From the NCBI GenBank assembly GCA_905221605.1, contig CAJNDS010002701.1:903489-967488 (forward strand): a DNA stretch of 64,000 nucleotides, given 5' to 3'. Each line of letters starts with the position of its first letter. Positions within the stretch are counted from its first letter, which is position 1. Position numbers and translations under genes: made by a program. Under the pieces are notes generated by a model, which saw only the letters and a program-made list of their open reading frames with translations, was not told the origin of the DNA and made no database searches. Shown one piece after another: positions 32,273 to 42,899 of the stretch. This stretch comes from Symbiodinium natans. Lineage: Eukaryota; Sar; Dinophyceae; Suessiales; Symbiodiniaceae.

Positions 32273-33401
32273 GTGCAAGAGAAAGTACGTCCGTGTCGCA
32301 GATGGGCTTATAGGGTTCACACGGGTTGAGGATTTAGGAATCTGTTTGCTTTGTCCTGTGGGTGGAGGGGGAGTACCCGTAAGCTACAACTCCAGCCAGA
32401 TGGCTGCGGCCCAGTGTGCTGGTCGCTGGCGGCTAGGCTATGGCATGCTCTTAGCACCCTAAACCTAAAGCCTAAAGCCTAAGCCCTAAGCCCTAAACCC
32501 TGAACCCTAAACAACCACAAAGGGCACAAGACAAAGACCCACGAACCACCTGTGACTTGCTCTCACAACAAGCGCGGGCTACAGTTTCGGTTTCGGGCTT
32601 AGGGTTTAGGGTTCTGTGGGCCTCAAACTTTGAGGGCTTGGAAGCCCTGCGCTCCTGCTTCGGGGGCGGGTTCGACCGGTTTGTCGGGTGTTTGGCACCT
32701 TCGCCTGACTAGGATAACCCTTAAAACACTCTTTGGAGCTCGGTAGGATTCAGGCTTCGCTTCATGATCGCAGCAAGAACAGACCTGCATCATTTGGGCG
32801 CCCAATGCCCTGAACCCCGTACTTTGTTTTAGGGATCCCGGAAGCCTAATTGAGGGAACTGCTTTGTGTAAGCTGCGGTGTAAGCTGAACTCTTGCAGCT
32901 CAGTCGCTTGGTGTAAAGGTAACCTTCCTGTCGCTGGTTGAACTTCGCAACCTCCTGGTCTAGGGGCCCTAAACTTGAAAAAACCCAAACCATCCCCAAA
33001 AAACCCTAGAACCCCAAACACTAAAGCCCTAACCCTGCAGCACCCACCTTGAGACGTTGAGACGTTCGGCGAGCTTTGGGAGTTTAGGAACTTATAAGGC
33101 TTCAGAGCTAAGAGGCCTCCAGATTCCGAAAAGCCGCAAACTTACGGGGGACCGAGGTTGTGCTCCAGGAGGCAAAGAAGCCTCAAAGGAGCTGTCAGAA
33201 CCAGTAGGCAGATGCAGCCCAAATTCGCTCAAGCACTGCAAGCTGTGGTGGGGTCACTACCCCTTGTGAGCCCAAAGCCACGTACACGGTTTTGCTACGC
33301 GCCCCTCAACAACCGAAGGAGGGAGTACTGCCATGACGCTGCACCCTACAACGTAAGCATCTGCTGGGCTCAACCGGTCCAAATCTCCCTCCACATACTG
33401 G

Positions 33402-33493
33402 TTGGAATGTTCCCGCTTATACTACCAGTCCTTACTATAATCCCTATTAAGGGCTGTTTGCAGTGTATAGGGGGGGGGGGACATCCCAACATA
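33402..33493. repeat. Family C palindrome
   Basis: TTGGAATGTTCCCGCTTATACTAC... to ...GGGGGACATCCCAAC, about 92 bp, with inner arms CAGTCCTTA and AAGGGCTGTTTG. A run of G has replaced part of the right arm. Confidence 0.8.
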
Positions 33494-33635
33494 CTGGCAC
33501 AATGTCAGTGGAGTTCTCTTGTGTTCCCATTCCGACCGATTGAGAAGAACACTGAGGCCCCACAGAGGTGGAAGTCCCAATTGAACGCCACACAAGTGCC
33601 CAAAACCCTGTCCCAGTCTTGGTATGCTTGTCGCT

Positions 33636-33734
33636 CCCTCTCTCACTCTCTCTCTCTCTCTCTCTCCCTCTCCCTCTCTCCTCTCTCCCTCTCTCCCTCT
33701 CCCTCTCTCTCCCTCTCCCTCTCCCTCTGCAACA
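33636..33734 (+). repeat. CT/CCCTCT microsatellite
   Basis: Nearly pure C/T over 100 bases in CT, TCTCCC and CTCCCT units. Frames give Leu-Ser repeats on this strand and Arg-Glu on the other. Confidence 0.95.
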
Positions 33735-35069
33735 TCTTAAGCCTCGCAAGTGTTTTGAGGCAGAAGTCGCGGCGTGACACTAGGTCCTCCGACCCTCCTC
33801 ACCATCGACGCATGCACAACCCAGTTTGTCGGAACGGGTGTCCTTCCAGTCCTGCTCAAACTGGAACTTGTCCTCCTCTTTGACCTTGTACCTTTTCAGA
33901 AAAATGCCCTAAACCCTAAACCCTAGACCCTAGACCCTAAACCCGAAACAGGGCCTCTATGGGATTTAGGGCTTCAATCTTTTGACCCTCCAGGCCCTCT
34001 CTAGACACCCTTCGTGGAGCAAGCAGCTCCGGTGCCTCTGATTTCCTGCACTCTGAAAGGCTCAGCAGAACAATAACGATGCTAAACCCTAAACTCCCTA
34101 AACCCTATATAAACCCAAACCCCCTAAACCCCCTAAACCCCCTAAACCCCCCTTAACCCCCTAAGCCCCCTAAACCCCCTAAGCCCTCAACCCTAGACCA
34201 ATGGATCCATCCAAGCCGAGGCCCGAGCAGGTTCAGGAAGGCAAACGGAGGCGGCCTGAAGGAACTTCTTGGGGGTTTCGGGTTTCGGGTTTATCGGGGT
34301 GTCGGGGCAAAAAATGCCCCACTCAAACGTCGGGATATGTTGAGGTCACTTGGGGGACGGCAGGGTGCCGATGCAATTGACGGTATGGTGCTGCATACTT
34401 GCCATAAAGCCCTGGGCTTTGAATCAGTCAGTTTTATGCTGATAGGTCTTGGGCTTGGTCTCAACGTGACGACTTCGCGACACACGCGCCCAATGCAGGG
34501 TGTTCTCAGATCACTCCGGGCATCATGAGCTAAGGGCCGCTAGGGCCTGAGGCTCGCGCTTGGAAAGCGGAAAGATATCGTAGACCTTTGCAATAGCACA
34601 AGACGGCTCAAACTCTCATGCTCACTTCCCGTCAGCCCGAGAAGCATCACACACGCATCACCATCTTCGGCAGCGGCAGAGGCGGAACTTTTTCGCAAGA
34701 GCACGGCGTTTGAGCACACATGCAGGGGGCAACCGGGCGGGGCGTACCACACCACAACCCAGTTGCAAACAGTTCTGCGAGAGCCTGCTAGAACTCCACA
34801 GGTCCACACATTCATCCATCAGGCATGCCTGGCATGCCCGCTTTGAATTGCAGAGCCAGACAGCTGCAATGAGCAGGCCTGCCTGCTTCGTGACCCAAGA
34901 ACCCTTACACCAAGTGCTACAGAATTTCTAGACATAAACGAGCCAATCAAAGCCCGTATACAATAAATACAACATACACTGACATACACACTAATTGCAA
35001 ACCTATGTCAGGGTTTATACAGGGCTTTTCCGGGTCTTGGCTGGCCTTCCTCAGCCCAATAAAGGAAGA

Positions 35070-36767
35070 TCACCACGGCAGCGCCAGGCGCTGGGCCACC
35101 GGTCGCACCGCGCTCGCGGAGCGCGCGGGCTCCGCGGACCACCAGAGGGCACTTGGCTGTGACACAGGCTGCTTGCCGATGATGCGGCGCATCATCTTGC
35201 GGCCCCAGGACGGCGGCTCCTGCGGGGCTTCCAATGCTGCCGGGCTCGACCAGGGGGTGCCAAAAGAAACGTTGTAGAGGATGTTCTGCGCCCAGCGGCT
35301 GCCCTGGACTGTCGGCCTCTCACGCTGCAGGCCTTGAAGGTCCTGAAGCTCCAGGGTCAGGTCGTCATAGGCCTCCTGCATGTCTTTGATCTCGCTTTGC
35401 AGCTCCTCAGCCTTCCGCTTCTTGCTGCGTGCGTTCTGGCTTCGATTGGGAGCCCGCTCCAGGGCAGCAGCGTCTTCAAACTTCCCCTGCATCTTGCTCT
35501 GGCGATGTCTCATGGCCTCCTTCAGCTCACTGCGGCGCCGCTCCAAGTCGCCGAGGAAGCTGTGCAACAAGGCGTGGAAGTTGCGCCTCTGCTCTGGAAG
35601 CTCCTCCGCCAGCTTCTGCTGCCGTTGCAGCAGCGTGTCCTCCAAGAAACGGTAAGAGCTGGCCATCCACGACGCGAAGGCACTGAGGACTGCCTGGCCT
35701 CGAGCGTAGCGGCCTTCCATCTGCTCGTGCACGTTGATCTCCTCCTGCACCCTCTGCATGGCCTCCTCCATGAGCTGCCTGACCTTACTCCGCTGAAGCC
35801 TGTGCTCCTGCGCACAGCGTCGCTGGTCTCGGATGTCTTGCAGCAAATTCTGGCAGCGTTCCAGGTGTGCCTGCAGGTTGTCGATCTCACGGTCCAGCTC
35901 TGTCTCGCTGTGCCGGAGGCAGCGATCGGCTCTCGCCTCGGCTGCTCGGCAGTGCTTCATCGTGCTTTCCAAGAACTCCCGCTGCCGGTCCTGCAAGGTC
36001 AAACAGCGAGCTGCATCTTGCTTGTGCTGCTGCTGCAGCTGAGCTAGCTGCGACCGCTGCGCCATCTCCTTCCTGTTGAAACTCTCCAGGTGCTGTTGCA
36101 GGATGGATGGCACCTCACTTTTTTCCGTCACTGCCTTTTCCTGCTCCTGGTGCTTCTCATGAAGCTGATAGAAGCTTTTGGCACGCCGCTCTTCAATCTC
36201 CCGGCGTTCCGGATTCAGAGCCTCCTGCGACAGGCTGTCGGACTCCCGGCGGATTCGCCCTGTTAGCTGCGCGATCTCCCTCTTGTAGCTCATGAAGAGA
36301 ACAGCACGGTTGCTACTGTCACTTTGAATCTTCTGCAGAACATCCCGGACATGTTCTGCTATAGCATCACGGATGAAAAGGTCCTCTCTGCCATAGCTGC
36401 CCTGCTCGTGGTCGGCGAGGAGATCTTGCAACCCTGACAGCAGCTCTTGGCCCTCGTTTCCGAAGAACTCGCCATTGCCCTCGACAGCAACCTTTAGCTC
36501 CTGACTGAAGTCCCAGAGGCCGGCAAGTCGCTGAGGCTTCAGGTCCTCAAGCTGGCTCTCCGTCGGAGAGCTCAGTGTGGGCAGCAAGCCCTTGTCACCA
36601 GCATCCGTCACGACGGCTCGTGCCACGGCGCTGGCCAGGTCAGCCAGCACACCCTGGTCCGAAATGCAGCCGTCCCTCACTGATGCGCGGAAGCTGTCCA
36701 TGAACGCAGTCAGTTTGTCCCACTGCGCGTGCATCTTGGACACGGCCGCATCTTCCGTCTGCGACAT
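35070..36767 (-). CDS. Long coiled-coil protein
   Basis: A single exon of 565 residues from ATG (36767), which begins MSQTEDAAVSKMHAQWDKL; an in-frame ATG 23 codons upstream is less likely because CTGCAG, a possible leader acceptor, lies between the two. The first 150 residues are mixed helical. Roughly 180-490 is an almost continuous coiled coil rich in Glu, Gln, Arg and Leu (for example QQLLEEAM-like heptads around MEEAMQRVQEEINVHEQMEG). A basic stretch NARSKKRKAEEL near 440 could be a nuclear signal. The tail is Pro/Trp/Arg-rich. A structural or cytoskeletal role is plausible. No catalytic motif; family not recognised. No telomeric unit lies inside it. Confidence 0.8.
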   Translation of the reverse strand: MSQTEDAAVSKMHAQWDKLTAFMDSFRASVRDGCISDQGVLADLASAVARAVVTDAGDKGLLPTLSSPTESQLEDLKPQRLAGLWDFSQELKVAVEGNGEFFGNEGQELLSGLQDLLADHEQGSYGREDLFIRDAIAEHVRDVLQKIQSDSSNRAVLFMSYKREIAQLTGRIRRESDSLSQEALNPERREIEERRAKSFYQLHEKHQEQEKAVTEKSEVPSILQQHLESFNRKEMAQRSQLAQLQQQHKQDAARCLTLQDRQREFLESTMKHCRAAEARADRCLRHSETELDREIDNLQAHLERCQNLLQDIRDQRRCAQEHRLQRSKVRQLMEEAMQRVQEEINVHEQMEGRYARGQAVLSAFASWMASSYRFLEDTLLQRQQKLAEELPEQRRNFHALLHSFLGDLERRRSELKEAMRHRQSKMQGKFEDAAALERAPNRSQNARSKKRKAEELQSEIKDMQEAYDDLTLELQDLQGLQRERPTVQGSRWAQNILYNVSFGTPWSSPAALEAPQEPPSWGRKMMRRIIGKQPVSQPSALWWSAEPARSASAVRPVAQRLALPW

Positions 36768-37095
36768 GGCGCTGGCTCTGCAGCTCGTAAAGTACTGCAC
36801 CCTGCTATGGCTCGGCCCACGAGCTGCCCAACACATGATGCATCCACTTACCGATTTGGGGTATGCAGTCTGCCTCCAGTCTCACGCTCTCTGAGCCTCT
36901 GAGCTGTCGAACCTAAGTTGAGATTCCGGCGTTGTCCACGTCAGGGTTTGTGAACGCATAGCCGCCAGCAGCACCTGAGCACGGGCTGTGATGGGTCAGA
37001 GACAGAGCCATATGAGCAGCCACGAAGAAGATTCCTGAAATCCACAATCCACCTTGCCTGTTTTGTGTGGAAGGGGGAACGTATCCCTTTTCTAG

Positions 37096-37200
37096 ACCCG
37101 GGAGCAACCTAGGAATAAAAAGGGCACCCTTTTTGGCTTAAGGGGATTATAAGGGACCCAAAACCCTAAAAAACCGAAAAAGGCCCTTTTCAGAATTGAG
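37096..37200. repeat. Family D element
   Basis: CTAGACCCGGGAGCAACCTA GGAATAAAAAGGGCACCC... closely matches 45330 and 52085. Its left end, read on the minus strand, is GGGTCTAG, giving an AG. Interior words: TTTTTGG, AAGGGGATTATAAGG, GGCCCTT. Confidence 0.8.
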
Positions 37201-37605
37201 GGTGCCGTGAGATGCCCGCGACAAGGAGAATCGCAGAGCCCTGCGATCCCTCGGGGTTCATGGCTGGCGCATAGACTTGTACTTGACCAAGCCCCTGCAG
37301 CGTAGTGAAGGTGACCTCTCAAATAGATATGTATACAATAATCTGTAGTACATGATGCAGTCTGATGCCACGTATCGCCCCTTGTCAATACTCTGGCTAG
37401 GATTCCTCCCCCACCCTCGACTTCGTGCTTCTTAGAGCTGCGGCCCACGCCTGTCGCGAACGCTGTCAGGCGATTGAAGCCTCCAATTGCAACGAAAGAC
37501 CAAACGCAGACGCACGCGCACGCGCGCACACGCGCAAACACACCCACATCCACCCACGTCCACCCACATGTCACCCACACGTCACGCGCACACACACACA
37601 CACAC

Positions 37606-37847
37606 GTCACACACGTCACACACGTCACACACGTCACACACGTCACACACGTCACACACGTCACACACGTCACACACGTCACACACGTCACACACGTCAC
37701 ACGCGTCACACACGTCACACACGTCACACACGTCACACACGTCACACACGTCACACACGTCACACACGTCACACACGTCACACACGTCACACACGTCACA
37801 CACGTCACACACGTCACACACGTCACACACGTCACACACGTCACACA
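37606..37847 (+). repeat. Minisatellite (GTCACACAC)n, about 27 units
   Basis: Nearly perfect 9-bp units with one variant (CACACGCGTCAC near 37700), flanked by CA runs. Because 9 is a multiple of 3, every frame stays open (Cys-Val-Thr, His-Thr-Ser and so on), which makes long false ORFs on both strands. It lies downstream of the exon at 37967-38110 and is probably intronic there. Confidence 0.97.
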
Positions 37848-37966
37848 CACACACACACAACGTCAAGTCCCGCGTCACGGCTTTGGAGACATGACCTGTG
37901 ATGAATGGTTTAGGAAACTTCGCCGTGCTTTCCGCAAGAGTCAGGCGTGCTTCGCTGTGTGCGCAC

Positions 37967-38110
37967 AGAGCATCTGCAAAGGACAAACCCTTCTGGCATT
38001 GGAATGACCTTCTGCGCCAGAGGGTGCAAGACGTGCCTAAGTTCGGGGTGTCCATTCCCCCGAATGAGCTCTTCCCCGCCTCGTATGCTGAAGATCAGCT
38101 GCAGCGTCAT
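37967..38110 (-). CDS. First exon of an unknown gene
   Basis: ATG at 38110 opens 48 codons (MTLQLIFSIRGGEELIRGNG, then HVLHPLAQKVIPMPEGFVLC) to a donor TCT|GTGCGC in phase 0. The peptide is compact and globular-looking. The next exon is probably beyond the minisatellite; around 37410-37480 the frame GGFNRLTAFATGVGRSSKKH is a candidate. Function unknown. Confidence 0.5.
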
Positions 38111-39411
38111 GCTGCTCCGGCCAGGTGATCAAATCTCTTGCGAGACCTTCTAGTTCTGTGGACTACCTCTGTTCAGGGATTCCCTTCTATCGAGCCTAGT
38201 AATAGTAACATCGTGAACTTCCTCTTTCCTACGTACATCTGCAATAGCAAAGTCTAGGTCAACGCTGGCTACTGAAAGGATCTCATTGCAGAGCTGGGGC
38301 GATTTCAAGTACTGCTCCCGTCCTGCCAGTGCCCCTGAAATCCAACACATCGCTGGACATATGGCAGCGGTTGTGCGTCATCAATTCGAAGGGGGTGGAG
38401 GGGTTCCACTGTCGAACAAGAGCTAGAATCCAATCCCTGAATACCTTAACCCTCAGGCCTAAAACCCTAAAGCGGAAACCTAAACCTGAGACCCTAATCC
38501 CTGCAAACAAGACCCTGCAAAGGGAACCTCAACTTCGGCGTCTTCGGGTACAGGAGCGGCATCAACAAACGATGGACACAGCAAAAAATATTCTGTATGC
38601 ATGTATACATCATATGTGCATATACACACACATATATATCTATATATACCCCTAAACCCTAAACCCTAAACCCTAAACCCCGACATGTATGTATTCATTT
38701 AGAGATTCAAAGTCCTGTGTTGCGCGGCAAGGTCCCCTGACATGACATGAATCGAAGGACTGCCGGCTCTTTCTTCCGCAAGCTCCACATGTGGCGGGGT
38801 CCGGTTTAGGGTTTAGGGTTTATAGGGTTATAGGGTTATAGGGTTATAGGGTTTAGGGTTTAGGGTTTAGGGTTTAGGGTGTGAAACGAAGTGGCCTGGC
38901 CCAGTCTGGACTCAAGCTTCAAACGAACCCGGAACATGCCCAATGAACCCTGAAACTCCCTTTTCCTCCAGTTGAGCAGTAGCTACCCTTGATTGGTAGG
39001 TATAACCCATAAAACTGTAGGTAAAGAGGGTTCCAGGTATGCTCAGAGCCCACACCTATGCACCTGCGCCCGTGGACGGCAGCTCTGCCATAGAAGGCCT
39101 GAGGGCTTTGTTCTCTTCAAGGGGGTTGAGGGTTTAGGGTTTAGGGTTTAGGGCGACAAGGAACATCGAGACCGAAGAATGGCTCCTAATTACCCTTGCA
39201 GCTGAGGGTTCTATGTGAGGTCAACCCTCGAGACTAGGCTGACTCATAGCTGCGCACTTTAATTTCAAAGCACGGTGTTCAGAGTGTCATATTATAGCTG
39301 CTCCGTGCATGGCAAGCACACCGAGCTGATTTCTGTGCCTGTTGGGCTGCGTCAATTCGTGGCAGAATGGTCATTTTGACCAGTGAAACTTCAGGAAAGC
39401 TGAGCAAAATC

Positions 39412-41660
39412 CTACATACGGAGCGACGGCTGCCACACTCCCTCGATGATTTCATCGGGACTGGGTGGGCTGGTCTTCGGCACCACGAACGCATCACGCC
39501 TGAGCCTGAGAGAAAGCGGTGAGGAGCCGGTCACGAAGGCGTGAACCAGGTAGCGGTTCTGCGCAGGATCGAAGTCTGCGACGCGGCCCCAGTGCCCGTT
39601 GAGATGCGGCGTATGGACCAAACCATTGATCAACACTTCACGACCGATGACGTCGCACTCGGGTTCGCGAAGTGGCGGAAGCATCGGAGACTGCCCGCCT
39701 GCTGCGACTGGGTGACCTGGGTGACTAGCGCCAGCTTGACTGTGCAACGGCTTCGCCATTGATGTGTGCAGGGAAGCAGAAGAGCCTAGGTTGAAACTTT
39801 GTACATCCATTTCGGCCGGACTGTCAAGGCCATCTTCCTCCTGACGAGGAAGAGGTCCAGGAGGCACAGCTCCGACAGGCTGAGGCTGCGGAGCATCCCC
39901 CTGCTCCTCTTGCTCTCGCCGCCGGGCGATGGCATGTTCGCGCCGCCGCCTCACTCGTACACCGGCACGTCGCCGGGGCTTCCTGTGGGCCTCTAAGGCC
40001 GAGGGCTCCGGCCCATCACCTGGCAAGTCCTCCGATGAAGGCTCCGAGCGTGGCGAGGCAGCAGGCGCAGGCCCCAAAGGCAACGTCTGACTAAGCTCCG
40101 CCGCGCGCTGCGCGGCGCGCAAGCGCCGAGCAGTCAGGCGCTGGCCCGCTCGGTAGGTCTTCTTTCCTGTCCGCGCAGCGGGATTCATGGCGCTCTCATC
40201 CACAGGCGTGGACTGGACGCAGTTTGAAGTTGAGCACGGATGGCAGGCTTCAGGCAGCGGTGGGGCGCCCGCATGCCACGCCGGTGCCCAGCCCAGGACC
40301 TGTGCCGTCTGTGCTGGGGCGACCATGCGCGGTGCAGCAAATCCATGGTTCATCTGCATAGGCACCATGAGCCCTGCACCTGGCAGTCCTGAACTTGCCG
40401 GCATACCCGGCACCTCTGAGGTCAGGGGCGGTGGAGCCGAGGTATCAAGCAAGGGCTGGAGGGCCAGCATCATAACACCGGAGCCATGAGCGGGATCCAG
40501 AGGCTGGCACTGGTGAGCCCGGTTGTCCATCATGTACTCCCAATCTGTGGAGGGGCACTGGTCGCTCCGCGCCTCAGAGCCAGAGCCCGAAGACAGCAGC
40601 TGGCTCTCTTTCTCTGCGTCGGTGCTAGGGCCCCGGATGAAGCCTTCCACCGCACTCTGGGGGCTTTGCCGGCTTTGCCTTGAGGCTGGGCTCCGAGGTG
40701 CCGTCGGACTGCTTGGAGGATTTACATCCAAGGCCTGCACACACCGCCGCTTCGCCTGAGGTGAGGGGCTGCCTCCTCGTCGAACTGGTGCTGCCGGGGA
40801 ATCCGAGTGCGAGCGCAACCGGGCACTTTGCACGAGCTCCTCTTCGCTGGCTGGATCCCGAGCTGGGTCCAGGGCCTGCTCGGTGCCTGGGACGGACCGG
40901 AGTGGCAGGCGCTGGTAACTCCAAAAGTTGCGCGGAACTCCGTCGTAGCTCCACAGATTCGGCTCCCCGGTCTCCTCCAGGTCGTTCATGTCGCTCTCTG
41001 CAAAGGCATCCGTTTGTAAGAGGGGTGGAACGGGCGTGTCTTTGAGCACTTCCTCTTTGCAGGCTTTGCTTGCATCGATCTCCATTTTGGACTCAATGCC
41101 TGCGGCGAGATCGGCTGCAGCTATGCCCTCCGGGCGCAGGAACTTCAATCGAAGCTTGTTGGCAACCACCAGAGAAATCTGCATGCTGCTGTGCTGAGCC
41201 AGCTCATTTGCGCAGACCAGCTCGTCACCCCGCTCCAGGGTCGGGAGGCCTCGATGCTTGCGCTCCTGCTGCCAGCGGCCGGCAGGCGAGTCTCCATCGA
41301 TGGCCACGATGATGAGCCTCTGGTCAGAGAAGGCCTTCCTGTGCCAAGCAAAGCCCCAGGCTTCCCCTGGAAGCCGCTCCAGGCAGACCTCTATGCTCTT
41401 GTGCGAGTCTTCGTCGCAGCCTTCGGGTTCTGGCTCTGGTAACTCTTCTCTGACCTCTTGCGCCTGGTGGATGCTTTCGTGCTGGGTATCAGCCACCTTT
41501 TCTGACAGCGCAGACTTGACAGATAGCGGGGATGCATCCAGCGACACCGGTGATGCATCCTCTCTGTCCTCGGGGCTGAAGGGCAACGGGCGTGAAGCCG
41601 ACAGGGCTTCCCGCCAGTATGACAGGATTGCGGCTGCGAAGGAGATCACTGACCTAGCTC
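39412..41660 (-). CDS. PDZ-like protein with dinoflagellate-type C-terminal domain
   Basis: A 745-residue open frame with no start ATG: the first codons follow GAGCTAG|GTCAGTG, so it is a 3' exon. Acceptor use at 41660 leaves 1 nt, which completes the 2-nt end of the exon at 42415-42490. Residues about 86-172 resemble a divergent PDZ fold (AWGFAWHRKAF..., RLIIVAIDGDSPAGRW, LERGDELVCANEL). The middle is disordered, Pro/Ser/Ala-rich, with a basic cluster. Residues about 666-725 (VLINGLVHTPHLNGHWGRVA, DFDPAQNRYLVH) resemble a small beta domain common in dinoflagellate proteins. It is probably a scaffold or regulator. An ATG exon at 41834-41787 (ACCATGG context, GAG|GTATCG donor) is an alternative 5' exon, but its phase does not fit. 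Stop TAG at 39412. Confidence 0.65.
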
Positions 41661-42329
41661 ATGGTTGGGATAAAAATTAACAACTCAATTGTCTATTCCT
41701 TATTGGGTTTAAGTACCCTTAAAAAATGTAAAATGCTACCCAACTATGCCAAAGTGACAGAATGAGGACAATGAAGTCGAGCGATACCTCCTGCCGGGCT
41801 GCGCGCTCCCAGAGCCTGGCAAGCAGGGTCTCCATGGTGCCAGGGAGACCTTGGGTGTCGCCGCAGCCTAGACCGCGGCCTGAGGGGCGATCTATAGCTG
41901 CACACCCATAACCCTCCTGCTACAATGACTACAGTGACAGAGCTGCCCATACTGCTTCCTTACGCCTGTGTGCGTGAGAATGTGTGCCCTGTGAGGACTG
42001 ACATGAGCTTCCGCTGTCATAGCGACGATGCTGGACAAGTAGCAGGGATTGCTGGATGGCTGCGCAACTCACAGGGGATGGTCTGCAGATGGGCGGTTTT
42101 ACAGTTTGCAGCGCGGCAATGGCTCTGTCCGTCAGTCAGCATGAATGGCAGACTGGGCTGCGGGCCACGAGGAGCTGACCTGCGCTGGTTCGATTGAATG
42201 CAGCTAATCTCAAGGTCTCGCAAGCTCTCGGCACACTCCTGCTGCTGAGGGCGGCGCTACAGGAACCATGGGGCCTAATTGACACGGCGCCATCCCTACT
42301 TCTCAAATTTGGGTTGTAGGGGCTTCGGG

Positions 42330-42416
42330 CCCTAAACCCTAAACCCTAAACCCTAAACCCTAAACCCTAAACCCTAAACCCTAAACCCTAAACCCTAAAC
42401 CCTAAACCCTAAACCC
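42330..42416. repeat. Telomeric array, 12 units, inside an intron
   Basis: Twelve perfect CCCTAAA units. On the minus strand it reads GTTTAGGG... beginning at the last base of the exon 42415-42490, so it would form the 5' part of the intron before the PDZ exon. Confidence 0.9.
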
Positions 42417-42490
42417 TGCCTCCAGCTGCTCAAGGAGGGCCTGGGCATGGCTCTGCTGCTCCTCTGAGAGATCGGAGGCCTCGAGGGGTT
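42415..42490 (-). CDS. Exon ending on GTTTAGGG
   Basis: Two nt, 24 codons and 2 nt. The peptide is a charged helix: LEASDLSEEQQSHAQALLEQ. Acceptor GTCAAATCGCAG, donor GCAGG|GTTTAGGG at the edge of the 12-unit telomeric array. Its 2-nt start completes the 1-nt end of the exon at 44512-44603, and its 2-nt end is completed by the PDZ exon, so it may be an internal exon of that gene. Confidence 0.5.
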
Positions 42491-42739
42491 CTGCGATTTG
42501 ACGGGGTAGGGTCTAGGGTTTAGGGTTTCGGGTTTAGGGTTTCGGGTTTAGGCTTTAGTGTTGAGGGTTTAGGCTTTCAGGGTTTAGGGTTTATATAGGG
42601 TTTAGGGTTCATGCTTGGGGTCCAGAGTCCCGGAGGCTTCGAGTTGAGAGGGTTAATGCTTACATCACCTGTCCCCAGTGGCTGGGAAAAACCGCCAACC
42701 TCCACAGAGATCTTAAGGGGGCTTAGGGATTTAGAGTTT

Positions 42740-42865
42740 GGGGTTGTAGGTTTTATGGGTTTATTGGGCATATTGGGTTTTTTGGGCTTATTGGGCATAT
42801 TGGGTTTTTTGGGTTTGTTGGGTTTATTGGGTTTATTGGGTTTATTGCGTTTATTGGGCTCCAAC
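42740..42865. repeat. Degenerate repeat TTTATTGGG / TTTTTTGGG
   Basis: Fourteen or so 9-bp units of the form TTGGGTTTA, TTGGGCATA or TTGGGTTTT. It looks like a telomeric variant with two extra bases, comparable to TTTATAGGG at 21470. Frames encode Lys-Pro-Asn repeats or Leu-Gly, not a gene. Confidence 0.85.
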
Positions 42866-42899
42866 CTTTTGGGCATAACAAGTTCTTAGTTGATAGACC

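Larger units (their letters stand above)
32273..35069. other. Intergenic / unassigned
   Basis: Contains telomeric units at 32455-32515, 33907-33950 and a CCCCCTAAA variant tract at 34105-34195, the family C element at 33402, a CT microsatellite at 33636, and open but unsupported frames at 32640-33020 and 34540-34815. The 3' end of the coiled-coil gene's transcript may reach into 34800-35069. Confidence 0.4.

Noticed and set aside
33158-33883. 241-codon plus-strand ORF
   Set aside because: It crosses a family C palindrome and a CT microsatellite; there is no coherent protein and no splice support.
37092-38055. Several ORFs of 135-254 codons on both strands
   Set aside because: They exist because the 9-bp minisatellite has no stop in any frame; the products are simple repeats such as Cys-Val-Thr.
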